A stretch of 64,000 bases of DNA from Heterodera schachtii (GCA_023374025.1 SIJG01000087.1:572051-636050); one strand, 5' to 3'. Shown: positions 23,556 to 36,871, counted from the stretch's first letter. The notes: a model not told the origin generated them from the letters alone. Made by a program: numbers and translations.

Positions 23556-25231
23556 AAATTAATATTTATTTTGTTGTTCTCGTTCGTGAACACCTTTCTC
23601 ATTACGCATTTAATTTTCGGCAATATTTTTATATAAATTATTTAATTGTTATTTTTTTTAATGGATTTTTGTCTGTTGGTTTTAATTGATTGTGAAAAAT
23701 GCACAATTTTGTACTTTTTTAGGCGCCCAAACTTTAGTTCACTTATTTTTTAACAGTTCATATTTTTTATAATTTTCTTTCTATTTATTATTTAATTTTT
23801 AACTGTCTTTTGTTAATGCATTTTAACCTATTAAATTAATAAGAAAAATGATAATAAATTTAATGGATTTATAGAGAAAAGAGTTTTAAATTGCGAATGA
23901 TGAAAATATTAGTGCTAAATGTTTTTTAATTAATTGTTTTGCTGACAAATTTTTGATTGAATATTGTTTCCTTACTGATTAGCCTTACAAATTAGCATCT
24001 ATAATTAAACAAATTTGAAAAGTTATCACGAGTTTCTCTGTTAATCTGTAAAAATTACAATATATTTTATTTGGCTTTAATACTCAATCCCAAAGATCGT
24101 TTGGTCTTGATTTTGACTAGTTTAAAACTTATTTTTGTTAGGTTTATCTGATAATTTATTGAAAAATTTTTACAATTGAAATTCAATAATGAATAAAATT
24201 AGGGATTTATTAGTTCCTTTTAATTAATTTCCCTTAAATTTGATATCTTTTTTAAATTTAAATTAAAAAATTATTTTTAATTTATGGGTTTAATTATTTT
24301 TAATTTATTCGGATATTAAATATTAACATTAAAGTTAGAAGAAAAACAGTTCTTTATAGAAAACATTTTTTTATTACCACAATTATCACTTGGTATGGCA
24401 TTTTAAGGAATTAAAAAATAAAAAAGGTAAAATGCCAAAAAAAAAATAAAAATTTAAATTTCATAAATGCTATGATAGAATTATTCTCTGTTCTTGTTTT
24501 ATTGTTGTAAATAATATTAACTGAAACCATGAGCTCAATAGCAAATTGTTTCAAAACAAAAGTTTTATAACGTTACTCAAAAACCATCAAAAAAAATATA
24601 AACCATTTGAGCACTTTTTTAATTTGATTTTTATTAAATTATTTTTTATGAGATATATTTGTTATATTAATTAATTGTCATATATATTTTTTGTTAATGA
24701 TTAATAAATTTTTTATATTTTTTGGTGATTCCTCATTTGCGGCTTTACATTTGGATTCTGGTCAAATTCCAAAAATATGATATGTAGTTCTAATTTATTT
24801 ATTTATTTAAAAATTTGTAATAAAGTTATTATTTGTTCTTCTCATGTCTTTGGCCTTTATGTTTTCCTGTATTTTATGGCGAAATATATTTATTATTAAA
24901 AGTATAAATTCATATTAAAAAATTTTTATTAATTTCCTTTTAATATTTTTATTGCTGTTATAATTAAAATTATTTCAACTTTTAATAATATTCAATTTAA
25001 ATATTGCAACTTATATTTGTATTTTCTTTTATTTATCATGCTATTGTTCGTCGATTTGGACGACGAGGTGAGGTCTTCTATTATTTTTACCATTTTTATA
25101 AATTTCAATAAAATTAAATATATTATTGTTTTTTATTTTAGTTTTTTTTACGAATAAACAATTACTTCATTTTCCATTGATTGATTTAATAATTATTGGA
25201 ATTCAAAAAACCAGATATAAAAAATTTTTTG

Positions 25232-25350
25232 GCTCAAACTTTTTTTAAAACTCAGTGAAGTTTTTTTGGAATATTGCAGGCTAATAGAACATCAGAAGGG
25301 CTCTCGAATTATACCAATACAATCTTTTAATTGAATATTGAAAAAAATTA
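25232..25350 (+). repeat. family X right-arm relative
   Basis: Resembles the right arm of the hairpin at 20,851-20,977: CTCAAACTTTTTTTAAAACT-CAGTGAAGTTTTTTTGGAAT, then GGGCTCTCGAATTATACCAA and ACAATCTTTTAATTGAATAT. It is diverged and single-armed. Confidence 0.55.
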
Positions 25351-27391
25351 TTTATTATAAATTCGACGGAAATTTCTTCAAGAGACAAAAATTTTTGCTC
25401 TATTAACTTTTTCCATAAATTTAAATAATCTATAGGTAATTTTTAAATATTTTGATTTTAAAATTGAAGAGGTATGAATATTTTAAATAATTTATTTTTA
25501 TTAAATCAATTTTCTATTATTTTAAAAATAATTTTTCCTAAAACCAAGAAAATTGTGATAAAACTTTATTTTTTATTATAAGGAAATAAAATTTAAAATT
25601 AATCTATATTTGATTTAATAAATTGAATTTATTTGCCTTTTATTTGATTTTCGCCATTTTAATTTTCGTTATTTTTTTATAATTTATTTGTTCATTTCAA
25701 TATTAATTGGATTCTTTTCAGATGTTTATTATTATAAAAACTTTATAATTTTACTACTTTTGCTTTGTTAATTAATTTCATTTCACTATTAATTTTAAAC
25801 TTTTTTAATTTATAATCTCAGTAAATGTAAATTGTTTAATTCTTTTCATTGATAATTATATATTTTATGCATTGAAATTTTTCCGATAGAATGTGCCTTA
25901 TTGTTTTAAGTGCAGTCATCCAATTAAATAATTAGTTTGAAATTTTTTATTATGCATTAAAGTAAACAAATTATATAAAATATTAAAATTCTATAAATTC
26001 TTTAATTAATTGTATATTTAATCACTGAAAAAAGAATTTAATCATTTTATTTTAAAAATCTCTATTAATCTGTTAATGAATATAAATTATATGCTTAAAA
26101 AATTGTTATTTTTTAAATTAAAAATTTATAATAAAATAAGTATTGTTTTCTTCACTTTTAGATTTTTGATTCTTTTTCATTTTGCTTAAATAGTTTATTT
26201 TTAAACTTTTATATATTTTATTAATTTTTATCGGTCTTTATTACAATATATGATTTTTTAAAATATAATTATTTATTTAATTATTCTTTAAAAATCGCGA
26301 AAATTAAGAATTTTATTTTTTTTACTTAATTAAAAATATTTTATTTGTTCTTTTTTTCCAACCAGTCAATTATCCTCCAGCTGCTGCTGCTGAAGAGAAT
26401 TTATATTTATTTTTATAGAAAAAGCTCAAAATTCGCTAATTTCTTTAAGTATCGGTACTTAATTAATAAAAATTTAATTAAATGATTTTTTAATACTTTA
26501 TTTGCCATTTATTTGTATCACAATTCTTTTTTTGAGTGTCGGTATTTTGTGATAATCGCTTTTCGCTAAATTGAAAATCAACTAAGTTTAAAATTAAACT
26601 TTTTTTTTCTCTCAAATTTTTTAAATTCTCTGATATACTTATTTATTTATATTTTAATTTTACATCGTTACTTTATTTTTGTAGTATTTTTTTAATCAGA
26701 TTACGTAATAATATGCAGAAATAATTTTCACTTTTTTGTAATATTTTTAATATTTTTTATCTCAAAACATTTTAATAATACAAACAAATCTTGAGTAAAT
26801 ATAATTTCTTTTTAGTTGATATTTAATTATTATTATTATTCTTATTCTTACGCATCGATAAGAAAACTCAAATTTTTATTCTTTTAGCCAAAATATTTTA
26901 CTAAATTTTTATTTTTAAATATACTTATAAAAAGAAATGTGAATTAATTTTTGAAATTTTAATTTTTCTGATATTCATATTTGACATTTTTCATTTTTAA
27001 TAAATTTTAGAATTGTTTTTAAATATTTATTTAACACAATTTTTTGGCAACTTTGGTTTTATTGTTTTTTGATTTTATTCTCGTGCTGTATTTGAACGTT
27101 TTTTTCACGCTCTCTTGGAATTTTGAGTAATTTTCTTTTTTTCCTTCGTAAATTATAAAATTAATATAAAATTTTTTACATTAATTTATAATTTTTTGAT
27201 GGAATTTATTTTTAAAAGAACCCTATTGCCTATGAAATAGTGATAATTAAAATTTTATGTCGTATTTTTCTCAGCGTTTCAATAAGCAATTAATTAAAAA
27301 TTCATTTTTTAAGCCTCTTTTTTAATGTGGCTATTTTTATTTTTATGATCTTTAAAAATGTTTTTATAATCTCAACTTAAAGCTTGTCTTA

Positions 27392-27506
27392 TTGAGATAA
27401 AGTTTTTAAATTGTTTTTGAATATTCATTTATTTACATTAATAATTTACATTAAATGAAGCGGTATTTTCTGTGCTTGGTTATATTTTATTATTTCTTAA
27501 AATCGT
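27392..27506 (+). repeat. dispersed repeat family L, copy 1
   Basis: Shares TTTATTTACATTAA-AAT, ACATTAAATGAAGCGGTATT, TTCTG-GTGCTTGGTTATATTT and ATTATT with 32,330-32,475. The TTTTCTGCGCTTTTT word also occurs near 18,768 and 29,391. Confidence 0.65.
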
Positions 27507-27536
27507 TTAAATATGATTAGGCTTTGAGAGCGAATT

Positions 27537-27680
27537 CGGACCTGATACGTATAAAGATTTTTACGGATCCGTAGTCCGTAATCCGTATTTTTGGGCCGAT
27601 ACGGATTTTTACGGACTGTAGATTTTTAGTCCATATTCTGATCCTGATCCGTATTTATTAGTTATGGATTACGGATTTTT
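27537..27680. repeat. GC-richer island of degenerate ACGGAT/ATCCGT words
   Basis: Within about 145 bp the words TTTTTACGGATCCGTAGTCC, GTAATCCGTATTTT, ATACGGATTTTTACGGACTG, GATCCGTATTTATTAG and GGATTACGGATTTTTTT occur in both orientations. It is a degenerate, non-periodic arrangement of one short word and its complement, quite unlike the flanks. It may be the inside of a small foldback element. No terminal repeats or target duplication were identified. Confidence 0.75.
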
Positions 27681-27809
27681 TTAAACTGCCCTTTTGTTGA
27701 ATATTATTTTAATTTTCATTTATTTTTCGCCAAAGCACTGGGAAAATTTTTAACTAAATTGAAAAAAAAATCAAAATTTTTTGCCAAAAACTCAAAATCA
27801 TTAGGATAT

Positions 27810-27930
27810 TGAATTTCACTTCGTTAAAATTTACGAAATTCCATTTCCTTTTTTTCAATTTGGAGCATAAAATTTTATATTTTTGCTTTTTTATTCATTT
27901 TTTGATATTTCAATTTGAAAATTAAAAGTT
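27810..27930 (+). repeat. dispersed repeat family Q, copy 1
   Basis: TTTACGAAATTCCATT, a tract with AACATAAAA/GCATAAAATTTTA, TTTTTGCTTTTTT and TTTCAATTTGAAAATT match 35,505-35,630 in order. Identity is modest. Confidence 0.55.
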
Positions 27931-28114
27931 TAATTAAATTAATTTTTTTACTTACTCTTTTAGTTAAATAATTAATTTTTAATGCAAAATAAAATCACTA
28001 TAATATTTATTGTGTTTCTTATGCTATGATTATTTTTTCCTTTTATTGTTTCTTTTCCTATTGCCCTTACTTTTATTTTATTCTTTTAAATCGCATTTTT
28101 GTTAATTCGATTTT

Positions 28115-28195
28115 AAATCCGAAAAATTTTTCAAATTAATAAGTTAGTTGAGTTATTTTGATGGAAAATTATGATAAATGAATATTTTACAATGT
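28115..28195 (+). repeat. dispersed repeat family J, copy 2
   Basis: Direct partner of 20,417-20,495 at a distance of about 7.7 kb. Confidence 0.8.
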
Positions 28196-28580
28196 TTTAA
28201 ATGGAATATTGAAAATAATTCCTTTTTAGCATTAATTTTTCTATTTTATACAAATAATTCATCAACAAAGAAATATAATTATTTTCATTTTCAAATACAC
28301 ACAAAATATGTTTTATTTGTTTTAATTAATTGAATTCCTAAATTGGCTTTTTCATCTTTGATTAAATTATATGTTAAATTCTTATTTATGCATTTATTAT
28401 TTTTAATTAAAATGTTATTTTTATTTATAGTTTATGTGTGTTAAAATTCATTATTTATTTATTTTTATCTAATGATAATTTTTTTATAATTTTTTTAAAT
28501 TGTTTTACATTTTGCCGAAATGTTTTTTTGTTTTTCTCCTTTTTCTATTGTTTGAAATGTAAAAATTAATGTGGGAAAAT

Positions 28581-28706
28581 GTCCGGTTGGTCCCGGTCCC
28601 GGCTTTTCTCGCGATCCCGGTCCCGGACGAAAAAAGAAGTCCCGGTTTCGAATTTTAGGGTCCCGGTCCCGGTTTTTATCAAAATTCCCGGTCCGTGCAA
28701 CTCTAG
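28581..28706. repeat. GC-rich island of CCCGGT words
   Basis: About 125 bp dominated by repeated TCCCGG (GGTCCCGGTCCCGG-CTTTTC, GATCCCGGTCCCGG, GGGTCCCGGTCCCGG) and ending in GTCCGTGCAACTCTAG. The array keeps a 70-codon frame open (28,571-28,783), rich in Gly/Pro/Arg and clearly a by-product. A related but more decayed island is at 53,471. The GTGCAACTCTAG end could be the terminus of a small element, but no opposite end was found. Confidence 0.8.
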
Positions 28707-28985
28707 TTTATATGATAAAAGATGACAATGGTTTTTCCCAGAATTTTGCTGGAATTACTTATTTTATTTTATTTTTTATTTAATCTTCTCATTTCGTCTG
28801 TATTATTTCTTTTTAGAAATTGGCTTGAATTTCTTTTTATGTTAATTATAAATTTTTCCTTGTTTTTGCCAATATATTTTTGTTAAATTTATTTTAATAT
28901 TAAAATTTATTGGTTTTTTTTCGATGTTCTTTGATTTTGTGCTATTATTTTAAATATTATTTGACCATGTTTTCAATGTTTGGGC

Positions 28986-29324
28986 AAAAAAACATTTTAA
29001 TTTTATTTAAAACGATTTAATTTAATGGCAATGTAGTGTAGTTATTTTGTTTTTATTTCTTAATCTTCTCGTGCGCTGACTTCCCATTCTGGTAGTTGAT
29101 TGAACAAAATATTAATTTTTCATTTATTCGAATAGTAAAATATATTTCAATTGCATGCTATGAAATATTCCTTTTTTTATGAGTTGGTTATTAAATTTAT
29201 AAGAAAAATATTGTTAATGTTAATTTAAATAAAGTTGAGGCATTTAACCTTCGACAAGAATTCATATGTAAAATAAAAGTAAATTTTTTAGTTTATTTTA
29301 ATTATAATTGGAAGAAAATAAAAC
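28986..29324 (+). repeat. dispersed repeat family G, copy 1
   Basis: About 340 bp matching 50,977-51,500 in direct orientation. Shared words are TTTTAATTTTATTTAAAA, GATT-AATTTAATGGCAAT, TTTTGTTTTTATTT, TTTCTTATTC-TG, GAAATATTCCTTTTTTTATG, AGTTGGT-ATTAAATTTATAA, GGCATTTAACCT-CGAC-AGAA, TTCATATGTAAAA and ATAATTGGAAGAAAATAAAA. The second copy carries an insertion. Confidence 0.85.
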
Positions 29325-30689
29325 AAAATAGGAATTTATTTTTTCTTCTTTTTTATGATTTATATATATTTATACTTAAAATAACCAGTGTTTTCTGCGC
29401 TTTTTGTGTTAAAATTTATTTTTTGTTTTGCAATACATATTTCTCCATTTCTATTATTATTTTATTTGCTTTGAATAATTCATATTATTTTGATTATGTT
29501 TTTTGTTTTGTTTTAACCCTCGTTGTTTTCATTCTATTTTTTTACACTAATTAATTGGGTTATTTTTGATGTTGACCATTTACTTGTCTAATGAAATTGT
29601 GTTAAATTATTTTTTTATTGTGTATTTTCCAAGGTTTTGAAAATAATTTTACCATCGATAAATGAATGAACTTTTTTTTTCTTCGTCCTGCCAATTAATT
29701 ACTAAATAATTTGTATTAAGTTTTATTTAAGGCGTCGTCTCACAGTTTAAGTCAAAATAATTTTTATCCAATTATATGATAAGTCCGTTTTGTATTCATA
29801 AAAACTTTATTAAATAAACTTACAAAATTACCCTTTGCTTGTCACTGCGACACATTCGGAATATATTTATATTTGCATAAAATTTATATTTTTTGCTTAA
29901 TATAAATTCGTTTATTTTCAATAATATTAAAATTTTGAGAAATGTGTTGCGTATTGCCGTTCTTATAATGAATGACAGATTTACGGATAAATTGTTACAT
30001 TTATATTTTCATTTGTATTGTAAAAATAATATTAATTTTTATTTATTAGTTTTTTTTAAATTTATAATACTTTTCATTTACATAATTATTATTTTTTTAT
30101 TTTTACTGTAAAAAATATAATTTAATTTTTAATTTGCTTTAATAATTAATTTTATAAATTATGATTTTTTGTTTTACTGTTGTCGAATCAGTTAGTGTTT
30201 GTTGCTTGGTGAACTGGTATGGTTATTTTCGTTTATTAATTTTCATCAAATATTTAGTTATCACGAATTATTTTAAGTACTGATTTACGGATAAAATATT
30301 ACATTTATAGTAGTAAAAACATTAATTTTTATTTATTAGTTTTTTGAATTTAAAAATAAAATTTATTTATTTTAGTTATTGTGTGTTTATTAAATTAAAT
30401 ATATCTAACTTTTTTTGTCTTTGTCCTTTTAAATTCTTGAATAAATATTTTTTATATTCAATTTTTGCTTTTTTATTTGATTTATTTCATCATTTTCACA
30501 TATATTAATTTTCTAAGACTAATCTTATTTTTTATTAATTTTAATTTCCTTAAGCATTTTTTAAATAAGACAAAATTATTGTATGTCGATTTAATATTTA
30601 AATTTATTAATTGTCGATATATTTTTTAAATTTCTATTGTTAAATACTTTAAGTTTTTTTATTATTTTTTCTTGCTAATTGTGAATTGT

Positions 30690-30995
30690 TTATTAAGGTG
30701 CTAGGTCGATCCAAAAAAAAGCTCAGTGTGGGCGTTCCAAAAAAAACTCAGTGATTGATAAAATTAAATAAATAAATTTAATTATTCAATTCACAAAACA
30801 CGGTGCCGTCCGGTTAACACTAATGTATGACTTGACGCAAGTCATTTTAAAATTTTTTAATTTTTCAATTTTTCACATCACTTCTCGCCAATTTTTTCCA
30901 TTTTAGAGTACGGTTTAGTGATTGGAAATTGGTCAAAATAGGTGTCAAAATTCGTGATCAGGCACTCAAAAACCCCCTAAAAAGGAGGTTTTATT
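30690..30995. other. GC-richer islet with small palindromes
   Basis: Contains a repeated CCAAAAAAAA-CTCAGTG word pair (30,710-30,755), a perfect 8-bp palindrome ATGACTTG-ACG-CAAGTCAT (30,827-30,845) and a hairpin AAACCCCCT/AGGAGGTTT (about 30,969-30,992). The composition contrasts with the flanks, suggesting a decayed mobile element. I could not define ends. Confidence 0.4.
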
Positions 30996-32329
30996 ATATT
31001 TAATTAATATTTATTATTATGATTTTTAAAATTTATTTAAGTTTAATTGTTTTAATTAAATGCTAATTAAATTTTTTGTGTTTTTTATTTTTTCCATTCT
31101 TTTAAATATTATATTTTAAGTATTCTCATTTATTTTATAATAAGAAATACAATATTTTTTTATTTATGTAAAATTCTTGTCTCATATTAATTTGATTCAA
31201 AATTATAGCTATTCTTAAGAGTTTAATTTTTTATTATTAAATGCAGAAATATTATTTTTGCTTTTCTATTTTTAAGAAATTAAATATTTCTTCGAAATAT
31301 AATGTAATTTCTTATTTTAATTTCTTTATCACTTATGCAAGAGTTAATTATTGATTATGTTGTGCTGATTTACTATTTAATTGCTCATTAATGATATTTT
31401 AATTATTCTTTTTTTTGAATCTTTATTTTAATCATTTAATAAATTTATTTTTATATACTCGTATAAAAAAATTTAATTATTTATTTATTTAAATCCATGA
31501 ATTCTACGATCAAAGCTAGTGTCCATGGGTTAGCCCTATCAATAAATTTAAATATTTTTTTTTTAATTTTCAAAAATCGTATGCATAATTATTAATTATT
31601 AATGTTTATGTTTATGTTTTAACAATAGTATTTAAAAGAATTCAATTTTGCTTTGAAATATTATTTTTCCAGCTTTTTATTTTATATATATTAATTAATT
31701 GCATAGGTTAGCATATATTGAATTCTATAAATTATTTATTTGTTTATTTATATTTATTCTCTTGAAAAAAGATTAAAATATTTCTTTCGTTTATTTATAA
31801 ATCCTTTTTTTTAGTATTTTTTATGGTTTTTTCAATTCTTTCACTTATTTAACTTTACATATTTTTCCAATTTCGAATTTGTATTTTTTTATTTTAGTTC
31901 TTTCAAAATTTTCATTTTTAATGCCTCTTTTTGATTCTTTTAAATTTATATTTTGTTTAAAATGATTTTCATAATATCTATTTTTAAAATTATTATTGTT
32001 TATTTATTATATAATTTATCTTTCTTTCTGGGTTTTGCATATATTTTGAATTTCATTTGGTGTTTAAAATATACTTTTTTATATGTTGAATTAATTAATT
32101 ATTGTTTTTTTTTGCTGTTTTTTCGTTGTAATTTACTGAACACATTTAAGTAGAGTTTAAAATTTAATGTGATCAATTATTTTTTTGCTTTATTTTTAAA
32201 GTTTTGCAAATAAGCAATAATAATAATTATTATTATTAATTTTTGCATCTTCTTTTTAAATACAACCATTTTTGTTTTTATTAAATTTAAAAGATATTTT
32301 TTATTTCATTTTAATAACTTTTCTGATTT

Positions 32330-32475
32330 GAGATAAATTGTTAAATTTATTTAAAACCTTAATTAAATGCTTTATTAAATAAAGTTGATTTATTTACATT
32401 AAGAATCTGCATTAAAATAAGCGATATTTTCTGAGTGCTTGATTTTATTTTTTTATTATTCGTTAAATTATTATG
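32330..32475 (+). repeat. dispersed repeat family L, copy 2
   Basis: Direct partner of 27,392-27,506, recognised by GATTTATTTACATTAAGAAT, ATTAAAATAAGCGATATTTT and CTGAGTGCTTGATTTTATTT. It ends just before the + strand becomes A-rich. Confidence 0.65.
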
Positions 32476-32499
32476 CTTATATTTTAAACTCAAAAACTT

Positions 32500-34215
32500 T
32501 TCCAAAAAAATTCAATATTATTAACGTTAATATCTATCAAAAATAAAAAATTTAAGAAAAATAATTTCATTAGAAATTTTACATTTAATAATCGTTATGG
32601 AGACGAATTTATTTATAATTAATGAGGTAAAGAAAGATACATATAATAAAACTGTTATGGCGGAAGAGATCATTCACAGTCAATCGAAATATGAGAAAAA
32701 AAATAAATAAAATATAAAAACCCAACACAAAACCCATAATAAAAAATAAATTTTTTATCTAAAAATAAATATAAACAGGTAATAAATTAAGTTATTTATA
32801 TTATCAATAAATTAAAAATATTCACAATAAAAATAAAATATTGAAATTAAAATTAAAATTGAAAGAAAATTAATATACACCTGAAAATATAATTAAGAAT
32901 TGTCATTAATAGAATCGAAATTTCTAAGACGATGCGACAATTATAACAAAAAAAATAAGACAGAAATATAATTAAAAAATTTAAAAAAAATGCTTTTAAT
33001 GCGATTAATTAAATTTTTTTCATTTATAATATTTATTTATATAACCTACGGTTGAAAAGCCGGGAACAGCAGTGCCAGTGCCACCTCATAACAAGAAAAA
33101 GTCAAAAAAGCAAATTTAAATGAAAGTTGGCACCGATAAGTAAAATCATTTAGTAAAAGAAAAATATAAAAGTTTAATAGCCAAATTCTTTAAGAAAATG
33201 AACATTTAATGAAAATGAAATTTTCAAAAAGCAATATAAATTAATAAAATTGAATAACGAAAATAATTTAATGTGATAAAACAAATTAATTTTTTAGACA
33301 TTTTCACGACATAATTAAAAAAAATATAAAACAAATCTCAGTAACATTTAATAGTAAATATTACCCAGATAAATAATATCATATAGAAAACAAAAACAAA
33401 AACATAAAAATTTAATAGCAAAATTGTTGAAGCAAAATCAAAAAGTATAAAGAACAATTAATGAAAATGAAAATATTCAAAAAGAAATATAAAACAATAA
33501 TAATAATTTTTACATTTACTAAAGAGAATAATTTAAAAGTTAGGTATAATTTAATTTCCAATGAAATATTTTTGAAAATAATCGAATTAAATATAATAGA
33601 AAAAATAATAATTTTTCAAAATCGAAAAATATATTATTATTCAAAGAAAATAAGTAAAAACATTAATATAATAAAATATATTTTTTCATTTTTTTTTGAA
33701 ACAATTGAATAGTTTAACAAAAATGGCAAAAAATTGATAAATATAATAAAAAATTACATTACTATATTAAAAGCATTCTTTTTAATTTGATATTTAATAA
33801 AAATTAAAAGATTGGTGATAAAAAATAAATTAAACCAATTTAAATGAAACAAAATTGATAAAAAAAAACAGACGATCTAACCAAGAGTAAAACGAATATA
33901 TAAAAAGATAAAAAACGAAATAAAAGCATTAAAAAGAAAACAAATGCACTTAAATTTTAAGAAAATAAATAAATTAAACACATAATACCGAAATTTGAAT
34001 TAAAATTTTATTGTAAATAATAAACATTTAATTAAATAAGCATTTAATTAATCTTTTACAAACAAATTAGAAAATTTTATATTAATAACAGAAGCTATTA
34101 AAATGAAATAGAAAAAATTCAATTATCATAAAAATAAACAGTAAGAAACGAAGCCAAAATAATGAAGCCTTAATTATCCTTATCTTCAAAAGTTGGAAAA
34201 TACAACAAGAATGAA
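32500..34215 (-). other. skew-reversed A-rich block
   Basis: For about 1.7 kb the + strand becomes A-rich with few T runs, whereas the flanks are T-rich. Within it 33,165-33,260 and 33,395-33,545 are similar (TTTAATAG-CAAATT-TT-AAG, AATGAAAATGAAA, TTCAAAAAG-AATATAAA), about 235 bp apart. The simplest reading is an inverted segment of the same repeat-derived material. I did not find its exact mates. No gene is visible. Confidence 0.6.
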
Positions 34216-34433
34216 TTGTTAATTTAGATTCAATAAAATTAGTTTGTTTTTATCCTTTTAAAATTTCTTTTGAAGCTATTTATTATATAATCAATTTGGC
34301 GGGTACTTTTAAATTAATTAATTAATATTGTTCAATTAATTTATTTCAGTTGTATTTTTTCTCCAAATTCCAAAAGTTATACATATTAATCGTTTTTGGC
34401 ACGTTTTATGAATATTTTTAATTTTGCAAGTAT

Positions 34434-34530
34434 TTTTCATGCTCGCCTTCACGAATTATTTATTCTTCGCTTACGGCATTTAATTTTCGGCGATCTTTTT
34501 AATATATTTTCTTTTTAATTATTTTTTTTG
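34434..34530 (+). repeat. dispersed repeat family S, fragment
   Basis: CATGCTCGCCTTCACG, CATTTAATTTTCGGCGATCT and TTTTAATAT match 2,301-2,430 and the unit ends near 45,398 and 49,169 in the same orientation. Confidence 0.6.
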
Positions 34531-34774
34531 TTTTTTATTAATAAATTATATTTATCATTTGTTCTGATCCGAATATTATAAGCAGCAAAAATTCCAATCA
34601 TTTATGTTTTTTTCAAAAATAATTTTTTCTGATTTCTACTTTTGATTTAATAATTGGTCAAATAAATTAATTTTTGTTTAAACAATGCTGAATGCGTAAT
34701 ATTTGCTATTAAATTTAATTTTATGTAAGATATTCGTTTAATATTATTTACTAATTTATATTAATTAGATTTCT

Positions 34775-34860
34775 CGTTTTTTAAACTCTTGTTCCTTACT
34801 TTTCCCCTCGGCTCCCCTCTCCGCCTGCCACTTTAATATTTGTTTTTTAATTGTTAAGTA
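34775..34860 (+). repeat. dispersed repeat family M, copy
   Basis: Direct partner of 19,611-19,710. The C-rich core CCGCCTGCCACTTTAATAT is the best-conserved part. Confidence 0.75.
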
Positions 34861-35504
34861 TTATAAAGTTTTTTGTGCGTTTTGTTTTCTGTTTTTTTTT
34901 TTGTAATTGTATGATGTATTTATTTTATTTGTTTTTTTTTGTCTTTTTATTTATTCAATTTTTATCTTCGGTCAATGAATGAATTTGTTTTTTTTCTTCA
35001 TTTGTAAATAAAATAATTAATTGGTTTTAAATTCTTTATTAGGCTTTTCTTTCATTACTTGATTTTTTTTCGCTAAAACATTAATTATTAACAATTTGTT
35101 TTTAATGGATTAGATTTTGTGCGAAAAACAATTAATATATTATGTTTATATTTATTTGATTATAATTTTTTTGTTTATGATTTAAAAAAAATTATTTTTG
35201 TTGGATTTTATATTAATTATTTTAATTACTTATTTCTGGTTGTCGTCTTTTTTTCCTTTCTGCTAATTAATGATACTCTGTAATTTGTTTTTATTAAATT
35301 TGAAAATAAAAGATAAATAAATATTATTTCACCGAAATTTATTATTTTTCATTTTTATTTGCATATTAATTAAATTTTTCATAATACTGACTAATTTCTT
35401 AAATTTATTTCAAAGTATATCCATTTTTAAGAGTCAAAAATGTAAACTTTTTAATCCACTAAAAACCTTGCAAATTAAAAGAATACCGTTGGACTAAAAT
35501 TTAA

Positions 35505-35630
35505 GCAACGCGAATTTTGCGAAATTCCATTAAAGCCATGGCAGAATTATTCTCTTTTCCTGAACATAAAAATTTTATTTTTGCTTTTTTTTCCTTTTGA
35601 GGTTTTCAATTTGAAAATTCTAATTTTCAT
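35505..35630 (+). repeat. dispersed repeat family Q, copy 2
   Basis: Direct partner of 27,810-27,930, with TTGCGAAATTCCATT, AACATAAAAATTTTATTTTT and TTTTCAATTTGAAAATTC. The CAGAATTATTCTCT word in the middle is also seen near 24,478. Confidence 0.55.
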
Positions 35631-36348
35631 TATTATTTTTTGTGAATCTTAATCAATTTGTGGTCTTATCGAAAGCAATTATTTCACTTTCTTCAGTTCA
35701 ATCTTTTTACAAAATTATTTCCTTATTAATTATAAAAATTTCAAAAAGAAAAAATAATTCTTCAATTTATTTATATATCCAATTATTATAATAAATTTTA
35801 ACATTTCTTTGAAAAATCATTTAAAATTAAATAAAATTAAATTTTCAATTTTCATTTATAAGATTTAATAATTTTTTATTGTTATTTATTTTAATTTTAT
35901 TTTAATTTATTTAACACATGCTGTTGTACGAATTTTTTCACAGTCAAATTTCTCTGCTAGTTTTAAAATATTAATTAAGTTATTTTGAAATTATCTGTTT
36001 TTATAAATATGCGCAAATTATTTCATTTTTTAATATTTTACGAAGATTTTAATTATGAAAAATAAATAAAATATAAAATTATTTGAATAAATAATTTGTT
36101 TAATTAGTTTATATCGTTTAATTTATTGATATTTTTTATAGTTTTGTTCCTCCGTATTAAATGATTGACTTTTCGACAAAAAAAACAAACAAAAAATATT
36201 GACTTTTTGACAGTAAACATAAAAACAAATAACTTTTATTAAAATAAATTATATTGATTGTCAGTTTTACTAAATTATTTTAAATTAACATACTAATATG
36301 TATTGCTAAGTCATTATTACTGGGATACGATTTTTACATTTTTTACCT

Positions 36349-36455
36349 AGAAAAATTTTAGAAAACACACCCTTAAGAATCGGCAACTAAAGTTTTAAAA
36401 ACATACCCCTAAGAAGAATGAAAAATTTTCTCAAAATTAATCTCCCAAAATTTAG
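36349..36455 (+). repeat. family K relic (internal part of the AATAGGCA element)
   Basis: ACACCCTTAAGAATCGGCAA and ACATACCCCTAAGAAGAATG followed by AAAATTTTCTCAAAATT. The same pair of CCCCTAAGAA words is found at 40,799-40,915 and, reverse-complemented, inside the TIR element at 63,661-63,772. It is therefore probably an internal relic of that element family. Confidence 0.7.
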
Positions 36456-36871
36456 CTATAATTTATTTTTTAAATTTTATATCTCTTGTAATGATTAAAA
36501 GTTTTTAATTATTGAATTTCAATAATTTCTTAATTTTTTCGTTTTCTATTAATTTATATTTATCTCTATTGACATTTTCCATAAAAAATGAATACAGTGC
36601 GTTGCATTAATATAGGTAAATTATTTCAGTTTTTCAAAAAACATCGCGTTTTATATAAATAAATAAATAAATTTTATTATTTATTAATAATTCATTTCTG
36701 CTTAGATTTGACCTGGGCGTCCTTTCGGCTTTAATCCTTTTTAGAGTTTATTTAATTTTATTTGTTATATTTAAATAATAAATTTTAGTATTTTTTTAAT
36801 TTCGCGAATATTTAAAATTATTGAATAAAGAAAAATTTATATATTTATGTCAAAGTTATTATCCAATTACA

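Larger units (their letters stand above)
21010..27530. other. gene-free AT-rich region
   Basis: No gene and no 60-codon frame is present. It holds dispersed repeats B (21,287), I (21,942), A (22,151), T (23,131), R (23,430), X (25,232) and L (27,392). A small GC-richer islet at 25,045-25,080 (GTTCGTCGATTTGGACGACG) contains a short inverted pair, TCGTC/GACGA. A CTG-rich islet is at 26,376-26,394. Neither has recognised function. Confidence 0.7.

Noticed and set aside
28571..28783. 70-codon Gly/Pro/Arg-rich frame
   Set aside because: It is a translation of CCCGGT word repeats followed by AT-rich DNA.
30690..30995. Possible structured RNA gene or tRNA
   Set aside because: There are small palindromes, but no cloverleaf and no GGTTCRANNCC-type T-arm. 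A decayed mobile element is more likely.
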